A stretch of DNA of 64,000 bases. It comes from Archegozetes longisetosus (taxonomy: Eukaryota; Arthropoda; Arachnida; Sarcoptiformes; Trhypochthoniidae). Made by a program: the position numbers and the translations under genes. Below the pieces are notes generated by a model that saw only the letters and a program-made list of their open reading frames with translations, had not been told where the DNA came from and did not search any database. Position 1 is the first letter of the stretch. Each line of letters starts with the position of its first letter. Of the stretch, positions 1-13,400 are shown piece after piece. The DNA is taken from NCBI GenBank assembly GCA_018873245.2, contig JAEMBT020000007.1, positions 6,355,129 to 6,419,128 on the forward strand. Direction: 5' to 3'.

Positions 1-200
1 TTCTAGGCATTGAGTCACACCTGCATTCATTGAATCAAACAAACGGAACGAAGCATTTATTCAACACTCTTACTATACAGGGTTATATACAGGGTTTGGT
101 ACTTCACCGATTGCAAGCTAGATCACAGTTAACTGTTTGAGGTGCTATACATTCAGTAACTATAGTGTATATCACAACTCAAACTTACCCTGACTTTATG

Positions 201-237
201 CAACCCTTACCAACTCTTACCAACCCTTACCAACCCA
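201..237. repeat. Short tandem repeat, AACCCTTACC-like
   Basis: Three to four 10-bp units of the form AACCCTTACC or AACTCTTACC follow each other. It is not the arthropod telomere repeat (TTAGG/CCTAA). Probably a minor tandem slippage product. Confidence 0.6.
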
Positions 238-574
238 TCCATGGGAAAGTGAACGACATATATGGCAGCGTTTATAATATGCCAGAGAACAGAATGAGAA
301 GAACTGAATGAGAGAAATAATGCGGGGAATAAATCTACTCCTCGATCAAATTCATGTCAAGGACAGGCTTCTTCTTTCATTTGGTTCCTCGGGTTAAACT
401 TTTTTATATCAAAAGATGAACAGCAGCAGAAGGGGTCTTACAGTTCTCAAACTAAGAGGTAAACGCATTGCCGTTCACTATACGTACTGCCAATCAGTTA
501 TACTATAGTTGACTGAAAACAGAAGAACTAAGGATTGCCCTGACCTAAACCTAAGCCTATCTCCTACTCTCGTT

Positions 575-617
575 CTCTCGTACTTCTCTCGTACTTCTCT
601 CGTACTTCTCTCGTACT
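575..617. repeat. 11-bp tandem repeat (CTCTCGTACTT)
   Basis: About four consecutive near-perfect copies of the 11-bp unit CTCTCGTACTT. No ORF or other feature is associated with it. Confidence 0.75.
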
Positions 618-3600
618 GATTGCCAAAATGTCATTGATGAAACTCTGACAAGCGTACAGCCCTAACTGTCTAGATGTAGGACACTTATTCATTGAGATTT
701 CTCTTCTCAACTATAACTATTTCGCACATTACTACCAATACTTCTCTGAACCGAATCTTTCATACATACAAATCACACCTCACTGAAGCCTATGAAAGAG
801 ACCAGTCAAATCTCTTTCTATCCCTTTCTGATCTGATCGCGTTTTCTCCTCAAAATTGATAGTTTTCAACACATTTAGAATGAATTTAGTTTTGAGAAAA
901 TTTTCACATCAAATATATATCATTGAAAATGTACGTATTAATCTTATATATGATTATAGCGTTCAATATTGAGTTAGAAAAAGCATAGTTGAAGAGATCG
1001 CAATGAAACACAAAGATTACACTATTTTCTCAGTTGTGCAACTCTATTAAACGATCAGTATTTGTATTTGTTTCAGTTGAGGTAATTCATAAGAGTTGGA
1101 GGTATATAATGGTTTTAAGGGTACAAATTAAATTAGATCCAAATATTGCCACATGCACTATATATGAAAGAATAAACTTAATAAGATAGCTATTTAATGC
1201 ATGAAACATTTGGATAATTTGATTTAACAATTTATGACTAACTTTGCTATTGCTGCGTATTTATTATATATCAATTTTAAATAAGACTCCAATAAACTAT
1301 AAACACAATTACATATGAATTATGGCACCTAAGCATAGGCTATAATCAAATGCCATTCTTACCAAACTATCCCCAGTTGAACAGTCGACAAATAAGTCAT
1401 TTATTACTTTTTCCTAACAACATAATTGTAATCAAGTTAATGCATCAGTATAACTATTAATTTAGTATTTCTAGTAAGTAATCAAGTGACAACAATCAGT
1501 ACAATACTATACACAACAACTAATTCAATACAATATAGATAAATCAAGATATTAAAACAATTGAAAATCCCTATGCAGGCATTAAGGAATAGAAATTAAA
1601 GAGTCAATCAAGTAATTACTAAGGACAAGATAAAGGTTTCTTTTCATTTCAGGCCTTGGTAATGAAAATATGATAGAAAATCAGGTTATGTCTAAATTAT
1701 ATGTATTTCAAGATTCAATCTAATGCTCTACTAATCAACAAATTTTGAACTTATTATGCAAAGAGTTATTAAAACTAGAAGTTTAAAACTTTTAGAATCA
1801 GGCTGATTAAATATAGGAATATCTGTAGTTTTAATTGATAGCACATCTAACTTAAAAACGATAAGTTTGCGTGTTATTACAAATGCATAAAATGCATGTA
1901 AAATAGAAAGACTGCCATTTTGTGCACAGAAACTCTTGTTTGCCGTTTATTCCCATTAAAATATGGAGGAATGACTACAAATCAATAAAATCTGTTTGTC
2001 ATAACTATAATGTAATCAAATCTTAAAACAAATAGTTAGTTTGAACTTGATTGCGAAATAGTTTAGTTGAGACCGGCATCACTTATAGTGTCTTACACTT
2101 ACTGTTAGTGTCAGTGCATTAAGAACAAGAATTTTTAGATTAAAATTTCCTTTTTTAAATACAAAATCTTCCAAAAACTCACCACAAAATGGCCAAAACC
2201 TTTACTTTAGATGAGAAAATATAGTTTTGAGGACTCGTTTCTGGTGATAATTCGACTGCAACCATGGTTGGCATAGATAGGGAATAATCACATCTTTCAT
2301 ACAGTTGTGAATAAGTTTTTTATACTATCCATTAGCACATCGACTAAAAAACAATGGAAACCGATGACGATAGTCAGGGCCTCGCAGTGAGATGAACGGG
2401 TTGTGTTGGCGGTGGCGATAGGATGCCATTGCCATCACTATATGCAACTATATATAATGCTCAGATGAGAAAAGCGCAGGATCTCAAATCGGAGCTTGTG
2501 TCGACGATATTATAGGCAACAGACTTCTGCTAGATTCTGCTACAGCAATCATTTTCCTACAGCAATACTAGTCAGCAATCAATGACGCAAAGTAAAACGT
2601 CATATTTAGACAAAAACTGATCTTATTACTGCTTAAACGCTGACTTGTTGTAGTTTTTACTCTAAATTACAGTCATTTTTAAGATGAGATATTTTTCATA
2701 TGATCAACACTAATAGCACCACAATATAAACAGTTATTAGAGTGACTTGATTTTCGAGTTTTCCTCAAATATTCTTCAAATGTAATAATAATAGAAGAGA
2801 AACATCTGATGTATTGATTACACTTTCATTAGATAAGAATGAGCAGAATTTAATGCAACGAATTTAAGTAGAAATTCTTGTTATTATTATTACTACTATT
2901 ACTGTTATAAAATAGAGAGTTAGTAACAGATTGCAATTGCTGGATATGAGTAAAAAAAAGTTTTTCACCTTCTTTCAAGGCTAACATAAAGCGTTTAATT
3001 TCTTGCAAAGTTAAGGCATATCAGAGCATATTGAGCAGAAACTCTGATATGACATCAAAGGCCTAATAGGGCCTTAGAGTTAGGTGTACTGGATGTATAA
3101 CATACATGTAGACGAGAGAAGTTTGAGATATTATGCCATATCTATAGAATGGTTACCTCACCGTATAAAATCGTCAGTATTCGAGCGTGTCAGGTCGAAG
3201 GGAACTCAAATGAAAAGCACCACATCTACAATCTAACCGATCTTTTACACTTTCTGATACCCTTCCATAACCAAATATTCAGTGAGCGCAAGATTTGCTA
3301 AAAAACCTTTTCCTATTACTACTCACAGCTATAGTCCTGCTAATAGTCAAAAGCTAAGACCCGTCTAACCCCCTCTACCCCTTGTTGATATTCTTTTACC
3401 ATTTTGAATGAGTAGAGCAAAGGCGGGCACATTTACTCTATTCTCTTTCAGCTATTATTATATAAACCTTTTTCTTGAATCTTTTTACTATTAAATGCGT
3501 TCATTTTTCTTAAGCCCCGTTTCGTGTGTAATACACTTTTATGTCTGACTGTGTGTATACATAGTTTGGGTGCGGCATTACATTGCCTTCGTTCATATTA

Positions 3601-5775
3601 TATCAGACCGATCTTCAGGAGACCCATTTCAACATTGGGTTGGGTCCGCACCCCTTAACTCTGCGTTTTGACATGTATTAACGGATACTAACCTGGATAT
3701 AAAGGCTGCTCTCCATCCAAAACTCTCTAAACTCTCTCACTTTTACTTCCACTTTCTCTTCTCTTCTCTTTCTTACTTCTTGTCTCTTATTCTGTCTCTC
3801 GTTCTGTCTCTTGTATTCTTCCTTTTACCAACTATTCATTTTTCATCCTTTTTCACCAGAAGGACTTCTGCTCATGTGATCCAATCTGGCATCTCTTCAA
3901 AATCAAACATAATATCAATAGGTTTTCATATGAGACACAATACAATTTTGCTTTTTGGGTAATTTTCTTATTCAGCCTATCGGTACTTAACTGAATAGGG
4001 CTTTAAATCCAGACATTTATTTTAGACGCATTTGGATCATTCTGAATTTTCTAATTAATTTTCCTATAAGTTTATAAGTAATTTTCAGAACAATTTTGTT
4101 TTTTGAAAGTTTTGATCCTCGAAAGCAATCGAATAATCTTTGGAAATGAAGTTCAACGAAAAACATGTAAATTTGAAAAGAAAATCTCAAAATCATGTCA
4201 AACCCTATTTTCCATTTGCATTTTCTATTTAAATTTCAGAATAAATTTTCATAACAAGTTTTACAAGTTTAAATCCAAACAAAATTATGCCAAAATATTT
4301 TGTTTTAAACCCCCGAAAAAATCGATAAGTTATTCAAATTTTCTCGTTTTCTGGAATTTATTGGGAATACAAACAGTTATTCGGAGCTTGAATTGAAAAT
4401 TCGAAGAGAAAAGAGTCTTATGTTGGAAGTAGTTTCTACTTTCAGTGGCATTTGTTTGTCTCAATATTACAAGCTGTATGAAATTGATTTGAAGCAACGA
4501 CTTTGTCGACTCAAAATAATAAGTTTATAAATAATATTTGCCTTTCTCGATTTCCTCTTTCACTCCTATGTTTAATATTTTACTTAAATTAAGGTTAGGG
4601 CAAAGGATCAAACACAAGTCGATTCTGAGCATATGGCATAAGACAGCTGAGGGTTAGCTCAACTCACTCTCTGTCACTCTAACTCGAGTCAATCAAAATT
4701 AAGATTAACTTTTAGGTGAAAAATGCATCTAAAAACCTTCATCTTTACTCTGACTTAACTGAAATTTTATTCAAACAAAATTGTTGAGAAATAATTTCTA
4801 TTTTGAGTTGGAAACTTGGGATCAAATCTAATCTTTTTCAAGTTTGTAAATCATATCCTATTTGATAGATTGAAGATCTCAGTATTCGATACTCCTTTAA
4901 CACTTGAAAATGTTTGCGGTCGATCGAAACATTTGTCAATTTTAATGAATGCGAACAAAAGTGAGACAATCGTAAATGAAATGAAAATGAGATGAAAACG
5001 AAATGAAGAAACTAGGAAATTAAGTATCACACTCTTCAGACTCATTAATGTGCAGTGAATTTAGACTTATGTGAAAACATAAATTCTATTCATTTAATCA
5101 CTTAAACTGCTTTAAACAACTTTGATTACATTTGTTGATGTCTAGAATCTGATCCTCTCTTTAACATAACCCCATTTGGGAATAAAGACTGTTAACAATT
5201 CTTTTATAATAAAGAACTCCCATTAGTAATGAGTTCCTCACTCATTCAGAATCATTTTAATTCTGGTACTGTATTATAGCAATTATTTCTAGGCTTCCTT
5301 ACTCTTTAAGGCACTGATACTTGTCTTTACAATTCACTACACAATAGCGTAAGTTGGGCTTAGATTCATTATTAGCTTAAATAACACATTATTTGATTTT
5401 TGGCTTTATATTACGATTCAAGTATTATTGATAGTTAAACAATTACAACAAGCTAGATAGTACTTCTTAGATGGCTCTTCTCAGATCATAATGTCGTTAC
5501 TGCATGTCTGATTGTGCTTTATCTGTGCTGTACTCTAACGCAGCTTGTAGTTAGAAACTAGCAATAGTTAGAAATCAAATTTGCTCGTAAGCTTCTGATT
5601 TTATAATTTTCACTAAAAATATTTATTCATCGTATCATTAAAGTTGAACGCAGCAATTTAATTAAAATAGAGTACAAATATTGATAACTGCACAATTTAT
5701 TTTATGTTTTCCATCTGTATTAATAAATAATATTCTAGCGTCGAGAATGAAAATGCCTAAGGTTCGGTTTATGGT

Positions 5776-6003
5776 TGATGTAGAGTTCGAGTATAAGGGA
5801 GTCATGTGGTTACTACAACAATGTTTCCCTATGGCTAGCGCGTTACGCGCCTCATCTCCTTACTTAATTTAGCTTAACCAAATATACTACCAATACAACT
5901 TATTTAGGTCAAGTTAAATAAGGTTAAGTGATGAGAATGCTAGGCATAAGAGAACAGTGTTCTAGTAACCATATAACTCCTTTATACTCAAACTCTACAT
6001 CAC
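5776..6003. repeat. Imperfect inverted repeat (about 97-bp arms)
   Basis: The left arm (about 5,776-5,872) and the right arm (about 5,907-6,003) are imperfect reverse complements. Both carry a GATGTAGAGTT start, the CGAGTATAAGGGAGT / TGAGTATAAAGGAGT block and a TGTGGTTACTA / TATGGTTACTA block. A 63-aa ORF over the left arm is a by-product. Possibly an old miniature foldback transposon; I see no clear target duplication. Confidence 0.55.
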
Positions 6004-6972
6004 TATAGACGGAGCTATAACCCTGAAAATCTCTGAAACATAAATCCCTCCCTTAAATAAGTTTTATTATTATCTTGTTAAAAGTGAATATGATTCTAAT
6101 ACAAGTAATAAAACAGTATCAAATATAAGCTAACAATTAAATAGTTTTGCTCATCAAAATTAACATAAACAAATAGCTGTTCTTAACAACATTTCCTAAA
6201 TTATGACCGATTATAAAAGATTGTGAGAATATCTTTACTCATTAATTTTAAGTATCAAAAGATATGGTAATCATCAAACCTTTATTTTACTTTTGAGACA
6301 AAAAGCCGGAAAACTTGACAGAAGTTTTTCCGTTGAATATTCATATTGTAGGCAAAATAATTGATGAGAATCTTTCCAAACAACTTCCTCTTTCATACAA
6401 TGTGCAAATCCGACCAAATTATTTTCAATTTTACAAAATTACTTCAATTTCTGTCTCAATTAATGAATGATCAAACGTCCACAAAGTAGCGATCAATTTC
6501 TTATGTAAAAATTCAAGCTGAGAAAATTAACAAAACTTAGAGTTTGAAACGTTTTAAAACAGAACGAAAAGACTTGTTTTAAAAGACTTTGCCATTTGTA
6601 GGATTGCAACCATAGAATGCAGGCTTTCGTAATGATGTGATTAAATAGTAGAAAAAATGAATTGTGGTTATTCCAAGTCTATAATAATTTAATAATATAT
6701 TCAAAGAAACACATGTTATCTAATAATGAGCCATTTATCAGAAGTGTTTCAAACCCATAGAAAGTGACTTAATACGAATGGCTTTCTGAAACATATGCGG
6801 GAAAAGATGGATCTTATGGTAGACTCAAGAAGCGAGTTAATATGGAATATGTTTTTTTACAATTAAAGAACTGAAACCCCTTTTGATATGGTGTGGTTGC
6901 ATAAGTAATACTGTTGAATGCGATTCTCTCCTTATGCGCAAATTTTCCCACGACTGACACGTAAAATATATG

Positions 6973-7005
6973 ACTAACAGTGCTCTAACAGTGCTCTAAC
7001 AGTGC
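6973..7005. repeat. 11-bp tandem repeat (CTAACAGTGCT x3)
   Basis: Three perfect head-to-tail copies of CTAACAGTGCT. No coding context. Confidence 0.75.
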
Positions 7006-7471
7006 TTACCTTCAGGCTCTTCTGAATTTTATTCTTAAGCGTCACATGTTTATGAAATAAAATTAGGGAAAAAGGGGTTCGCATTTGATCAGTAGGGCTT
7101 CTACTCTCGCACCGGGCCTCAAATTTGCTAAAATTTTTGACATTGAACTTGAAAGTAAAGGGTTTGGACTGGGCTCAGATTGAACGCTGCCGTCATTGCC
7201 ACCAACCGTTGAGCTTATTCAATCCATGAGTTTGATTGTAAACTCTTTGTTTCTTTTTTACCTCAACAGGAACTTCTTTGTTGCGGAGTTTTTCCTATAA
7301 AAAGAGTTTAAATGAATATAAAAATGTAAGAATTTTTAATATAAGGCTATAAATCTAGTTTCACTTGTAGTATGTATTCATTGAAATTTGAAACCTAACA
7401 CGTAGAATGTATAGCACTGAGCGATCTTAAAGCCACGTATGTATAACATGGAGCGATTTTAAAGAGATTTT

Positions 7472-7497
7472 TCATACAAAGAATTCATACAAAGAAT
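7472..7497. repeat. 13-bp tandem duplication
   Basis: TCATACAAAGAAT occurs twice in direct succession. A minor slippage duplication without coding context. Confidence 0.65.
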
Positions 7498-10400
7498 TTA
7501 AGGTCAGCAAGCATTAGAAATGGATGGGTTTTAGCAGACCTTCTACAAAACCATATGGTTCTGACAGTCAATTGAATCATTTTTTATAATAGACACCTAA
7601 ATTTATAAACTTTATAAAATTCATTATTCAATATACCATTTTTATCTATCATGTCAAACATTATTAATATTCACTAACTCTTGTGTAGTTCATAATATAT
7701 GTTAAAGTAGCTCAAGTTATTTATCGTGATTTCATTTATTTAAAAATGTCAGAAATGGTAGATTAAGGATTTATATTTAATCGAGTGTTTTCAATCATTC
7801 TGAAAAATTATTGTTTCTTTTTGCAGATTATTCTAATTTTTATGCTTTTTAAATAATAATTAGATCATTTCAGATAACCGCAAAATCTTTCTACCATTCA
7901 ATTTATTGTAATTAATAGAACGTCTTAATTATTCTCAAGGATTTTTAATAAAAGTTTGAAAGGCTTTCGATATTCAATTGAATCGATGTTTAACTAATTA
8001 GAAAGAGTTAAAAATGGTTAACAATTGGACCAATGTTTTAGAGACAAGGTAACAATTTTTAATGAAAAGAGAGATTTTACAGTATTGTAAAGAACTGGCT
8101 GTAAATTTTTAGTATGCTAATTTTTAAGAAATAGCTCAAAAAAATATCAATCAAAATAAATTAAGTGAAAAAATGATAAAACGGGAATAATCGAAGCAAA
8201 AAACGACTTGAATTCATAGGCTATTTAATATTCATAGCATTTGCGACCAAAGCTTTTATATAAAGAATCTATAAAAGAAATATGTCATATATTGATAACC
8301 GATCGAGACTTGTTATGAGTTGGGTATAAAGTGGCAGATGTACTATAAAGTAATGTAATGCATAATTCAATTGGACTGTTAGACTGCGGTCGACGATTTC
8401 CTTTTTATCATTTAGTGAAAAAGGTGCTCAAACATAATCAATTTGGTGCTATTGCAGAACACAACCGAACTGCAATCCATCAAATCGCTGCCAACCAATG
8501 ATAATAAGAAAATCTTACTTCAATTCCAACACCTCTTCTTCTTCTTTTTCGCTATTGTTTGGGATTGCTATTATTTAAGTGGAACGCCGACCTGCTCTCT
8601 GTTGGATGATTTGATTTTTGTTAAGTCTCTCTCATACAAGCATACATTGACATGGACTCACATAAACCCGCTTAGACTGACATAGACTCACACAGACCCG
8701 CATACACTCGCATGCACTGACACACACTGAAATACATTCATACACATTGGCATACATTGACTGTGAGGTTCCTTATTATTGATTATATAACTCTAGCAAT
8801 AACCCGCTCTAATTTTTTTCGATTCACAACTCACACCTGCATCGCATCAATTCAACGAATCCTTACTGAGGAATCTTCACTAAAGATAATCAATAAAGGA
8901 AAGAAGGATCAAAGTTATGGTCCAATAATACACATGTTTTTGACTTTTGGCTCATGCATTTGGAAGACTTTTAAATAAATTTTTCTATTAATAGAAGAAC
9001 AAAATTTGATTGATTCATGGGTAACAAAAAGAGTTCACAAAAGCCTCTTATAGAGTTTGATCTCGATATGGGTTAGACGAAATGGCAAAATTAAAGATAA
9101 TTATTGAAAAGAATAAAAGGGATTATAGATGATAGTAGTTTTGATAATGTTCTACAATAGCGATATTAATTTTTATTATGCACTACACGTATGGGTTCTG
9201 TTCTGAACTACAACCAAACAAATTAATTGATTGGATGAAAAAATAAAAATTGCTCATAAATGTTGCATTAAAAACGTAGAAAATGTTAGTGATTCAAATC
9301 CATAATAATGTTATGAATAAAAGATAAGTTATTTAAATTATAATTACTTTTATCTTGCGAAAGATCATAATCAAATAGGTTTAGTTAACTATTGAGTAAT
9401 TCATTTCTAGTCATTAATACTCTATTTACAAACGTTCGTAAGTGTAAAACATTTTTCAAAATAATTATTTACTTGTATATTGAGTCAACTTTTCATTGAT
9501 AAGTGGTAATTATTTGGTGTATACCACATTTATGAAAGATTAGCAAACCGTGGAGTCACTTTACAAATTGGTAGCAATAATAGAGTGAAAACCAGTGCTA
9601 ATCACATATCAATAGTCAAGGCTTTCTTCGAGTAAACACAACTTGACCTCAAATACAAGTTCACCTTTCAAGCAATACATAGAGGAGTAGGACTTCTAGT
9701 TGTAAATAAGTAAATCTAAAGAAGCTTATAGACTGTTAAGTGGCGAGTGGAGGGTAGTGGTAATGGTCATTGTGAGTGATGAATAGCCGATTGTACAGTA
9801 AGTGACCCTATTGTAAAGTAAGCGATTGTATTGTCAAAATGATTCCAAAGGCAATATGACAACTTTTGAACTGCCGTCCAACGTTTCCCCTGAAGTGAAC
9901 CTCGCGTGTCTAGCTTTCAGACTTGATTTAAGATAAGTGACTTTAAAAACTCTATTATAGCTTCACTCTAAGTGGTTTGGATCATTATTTTAAGTCGATT
10001 TAATTTAAATGATTAGTTTGAGTCAAATTGAGTTTGAATAATAGTACGAAGTGTACAATAATTAATGGTTTTTGTTTGAGTAACCTAGCTAATTGTTAAA
10101 TAATGCTAATATTAGTCAAATAATACTTATTCTGTGTCTCTACTTTAATCTAGAGCTTCTCAATAGACATTCATTTCGTGCCATCTCTGCTATAAAGCCT
10201 TATCTCTAACTCAAATAACACTAGAGTTACCACTTTATAGCACTCACTCGACAATTTGATATTTTTCAACGCAATTTAGTCACTCTCATAAGTCAGTTGA
10301 TAATTGAAATCTTTAATAGACCTTAACATTAAGGACTGCTCTGCGTGTCATCAGACAGAGTCACAAATATAAATGAATAGCTCGACTATTAAGTCTTTAG

Positions 10401-13400
10401 AAAACTTTACGAGATTTTAGTCCAGCTTCTCAATGAAAGAATAAATGAAAAGATGCAAGAAAAAATATTAATAATATGAATGGATTACTCAATTCAATTC
10501 GTGAGAAAGAATGACAACTTTCTTTTGTGTCACTTATTCAGATATTTTCTTAAATCACTTACATTCGCACTTATTTAGAATATTTGCAATTTCAAGTTCT
10601 TATGACTTATGATTTCATCCTGCAATTAAATTTTTAATAAATTCAACTTTAGATCGCATCAACAGTTCAAAAGTTGAATACAATGACCTTATTTTGATTA
10701 ATAGTTTGAGTTATACTCTGCTTAAGTTGGTATTAATATTATGTGATAATTAATATTACTGCTGGTATTTCAATTTGTTGTATTCTTGGTTAGTACACGC
10801 ATTATTGTACACATGAAAATTTGCGATAGCAACCACATAAAAAAAACACCCTGCTATGCCAACTTCCTCCCGATTCACATCATTTTCTTGCCAAATTTTA
10901 TTCCTAATATTTTACAAGTTTCTTAATATCTCCAATATTATCATCTGATGGTAAGTGTGCCATCACAACGTATCACTACTGGTCGTTATCGGAATTATTG
11001 TTTTTCAATGTAAATGACACACAAAAGCATAGCTCAAATTTGAGGCTCTAAACAGCGAGACTCAGTTTCTATCTGAATGAAAAATAAAAAAATTTGTGTC
11101 ATTTCAAAGCTAAAATACAAAACATAATGTCAAGATCAAGGTCAAGATAAACAGCTCAACTGCAACATCAAAGTAGATGATTAAAAGTTAGAAATTTTTA
11201 CATCTTAATAATACTGAATTTTTTCTCCTTATTAGTTAGGCAACTGTGCGAATCATTACATCTATGATTAAGTTGATTAAAGCCGACTGCAACTCACAGA
11301 CACAAGTCGACCAAAGAGAATTTAAAATGAGAGATAGACAGATATTAGGAGTAGTTAAATATTTTATAAAGTGATAATTTTCACTTCAGATCAAAACTGT
11401 GTGAAAAACAATAGAGGAAAACATGAGATTTAACTGCGGTAATGAATGCGACCAACAGCTGCCTGAATGTAGTTTCCTTTATTATCGGGCATAGGTCTGA
11501 TTTTCTAAAAGGTTTTTTAAAGTAAATTAAGAGCAGTAGTAGTTTTAGCACTAGCGGTGCGTGGATTCCGAGATAATGTTTGAACTTATCTTAAAGTAGC
11601 GAACAAATAATTGCAGTATTTTTGTTATGACTAAAATTTTCAGTTACTGCCTATTTTAGGTAAGAGCAATGATTATGATAATGCTATTATTAATATTTGT
11701 CTCTCGATTGACAAGAATAATAATTTTTCGGTGAGTGTCACACCAACAAAAGTGTAATAAGAGTGAGTGGCTCAGGAAATAGGCGTACATTTTCCAAATA
11801 CATTCTAGTGTTTATTAATGCTTCGGGTTTGCATAAAACTTATAAAGAAATAATTCAAAGGCATATACCTTTACCTTTATTAATGTGCTAATACATAAAG
11901 CAGGTGCAAATTGTCTGTTGTCCAAACTTTTAATAACATGCAAAATATCCCTCTCTTTAACAGTTGCTCTTCTCAACCGAAAACTGGCTAAATATGCCAC
12001 GAATCAAATGTAAATTATTCACCAATCAATTACCTACAAATCATTATTTTATGATAAATTCAGTAGTTTCTGCTCAAACTGTAATAATGGTTACAATTAT
12101 AGAGTGAATCTCGACTTCCACCGGGTAATTGATTACTTTCTTTGCATTAAATGCAAAAGATTTCAAAGTCTGGTTGGCTCCTATCCACAAATTCGTATCT
12201 TCGGTTAGGTTTAGACTTTATTTGTCATGTTTTTGCTTGAGTCAAAATTTCATGGTCGGATTCATGATCTGTGACTGATGGAATAAATTAATGGTTTGCA
12301 TAAGAAAGTAATTAGCAGAATGTAGAAATTGCGAAAAAATTCTTAAGATCTTTTCAATAGTTTGAATGATTAAAATGTGTGCCTGAATTATGTGCATTTC
12401 AATTATAATAATTTAAACGATTAAGTAACTAAAGGTTGTTTGCTGATCGATTGTTAGCATAAGATAATGTTAACATTGATTTACTGGTTATGATTTGCTA
12501 ATTCAATAAGAAAAGTATTTGCAATTCTGATTTGGCCACATTTACACATCAATATTTGGTTGGCATAAGACTATACTTTCGCAAACATATTAATATAAGT
12601 GTAAATTTTCTATTTAAAAATTCATATCAAGCTTAACTCATTAATGGAAATATATTTTTTAAGCTAATGGGAAGTGTCTCGATTGAAAAATTAGATAAGG
12701 AAAACTTCTGACTATAGCTTGAATGAAAGTGTTTTAAAGTGTTTTCTTCATTCTTATTATTAAAAAACGCACAAAGCACACTCTTCAAGTGTTTCATACC
12801 TCATAAAAAGAATAGTTTTTTATCAAAAAGGAAAACATGGAATAATAATTATATTTAATGGTATAATTGTCGTCAGCCCTCACGAGGCATGTATAAAGAA
12901 TTAAGTAATATTCGTATGAATACCAACTATATTATCCATATATACCTAATATTCAGCTCACATCTCGCATATCTGCAAATGAAACTCAGCTACAAATCAT
13001 TTGGAAAATTAAATTTTAATTATCTGTCAAACCTTGTCTTGAAGTGGTTAAGGAAGACTTCAAAAATATGACTATAATTTAGTATTGAGTAAAACTAGAG
13101 AGAAGGAACAAGAATTCGATGGCGCAATCTATCTATTGAGTAAAAAATGATGCCTAGCATCACAAGTTTTAGGAAAGCTTAAGCATAAATATGTTTTCGC
13201 TCTAGCCTCAGTTATGAAAGCATTCTAAGAGTCAAATTTCGAAACAGACTTCACTATTGATATGCCGAATATTAAGCTTTGACACACAACTTATTCTCCG
13301 GAATATTTGAAGAATAATGAAAAAACTCTGTTTGAACGAATACCTGAGCAGTATAAGTAATTTTGACATTGTTTTTCAAGGTTTCAGCTCAGATAAAATT

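Noticed and set aside
3780..3962. 60-codon ORF with a hydrophobic start
   Set aside because: It arises from a CT-rich low-complexity tract (repeated TCTCTT words) and lacks an ATG; not supportable as a gene.
8620..8765. Degenerate repeats of ACTGACATAGACTCACA-like words
   Set aside because: Units are too irregular in spacing and sequence to be called an array; no CRISPR-like repeat-spacer pattern exists in the window.
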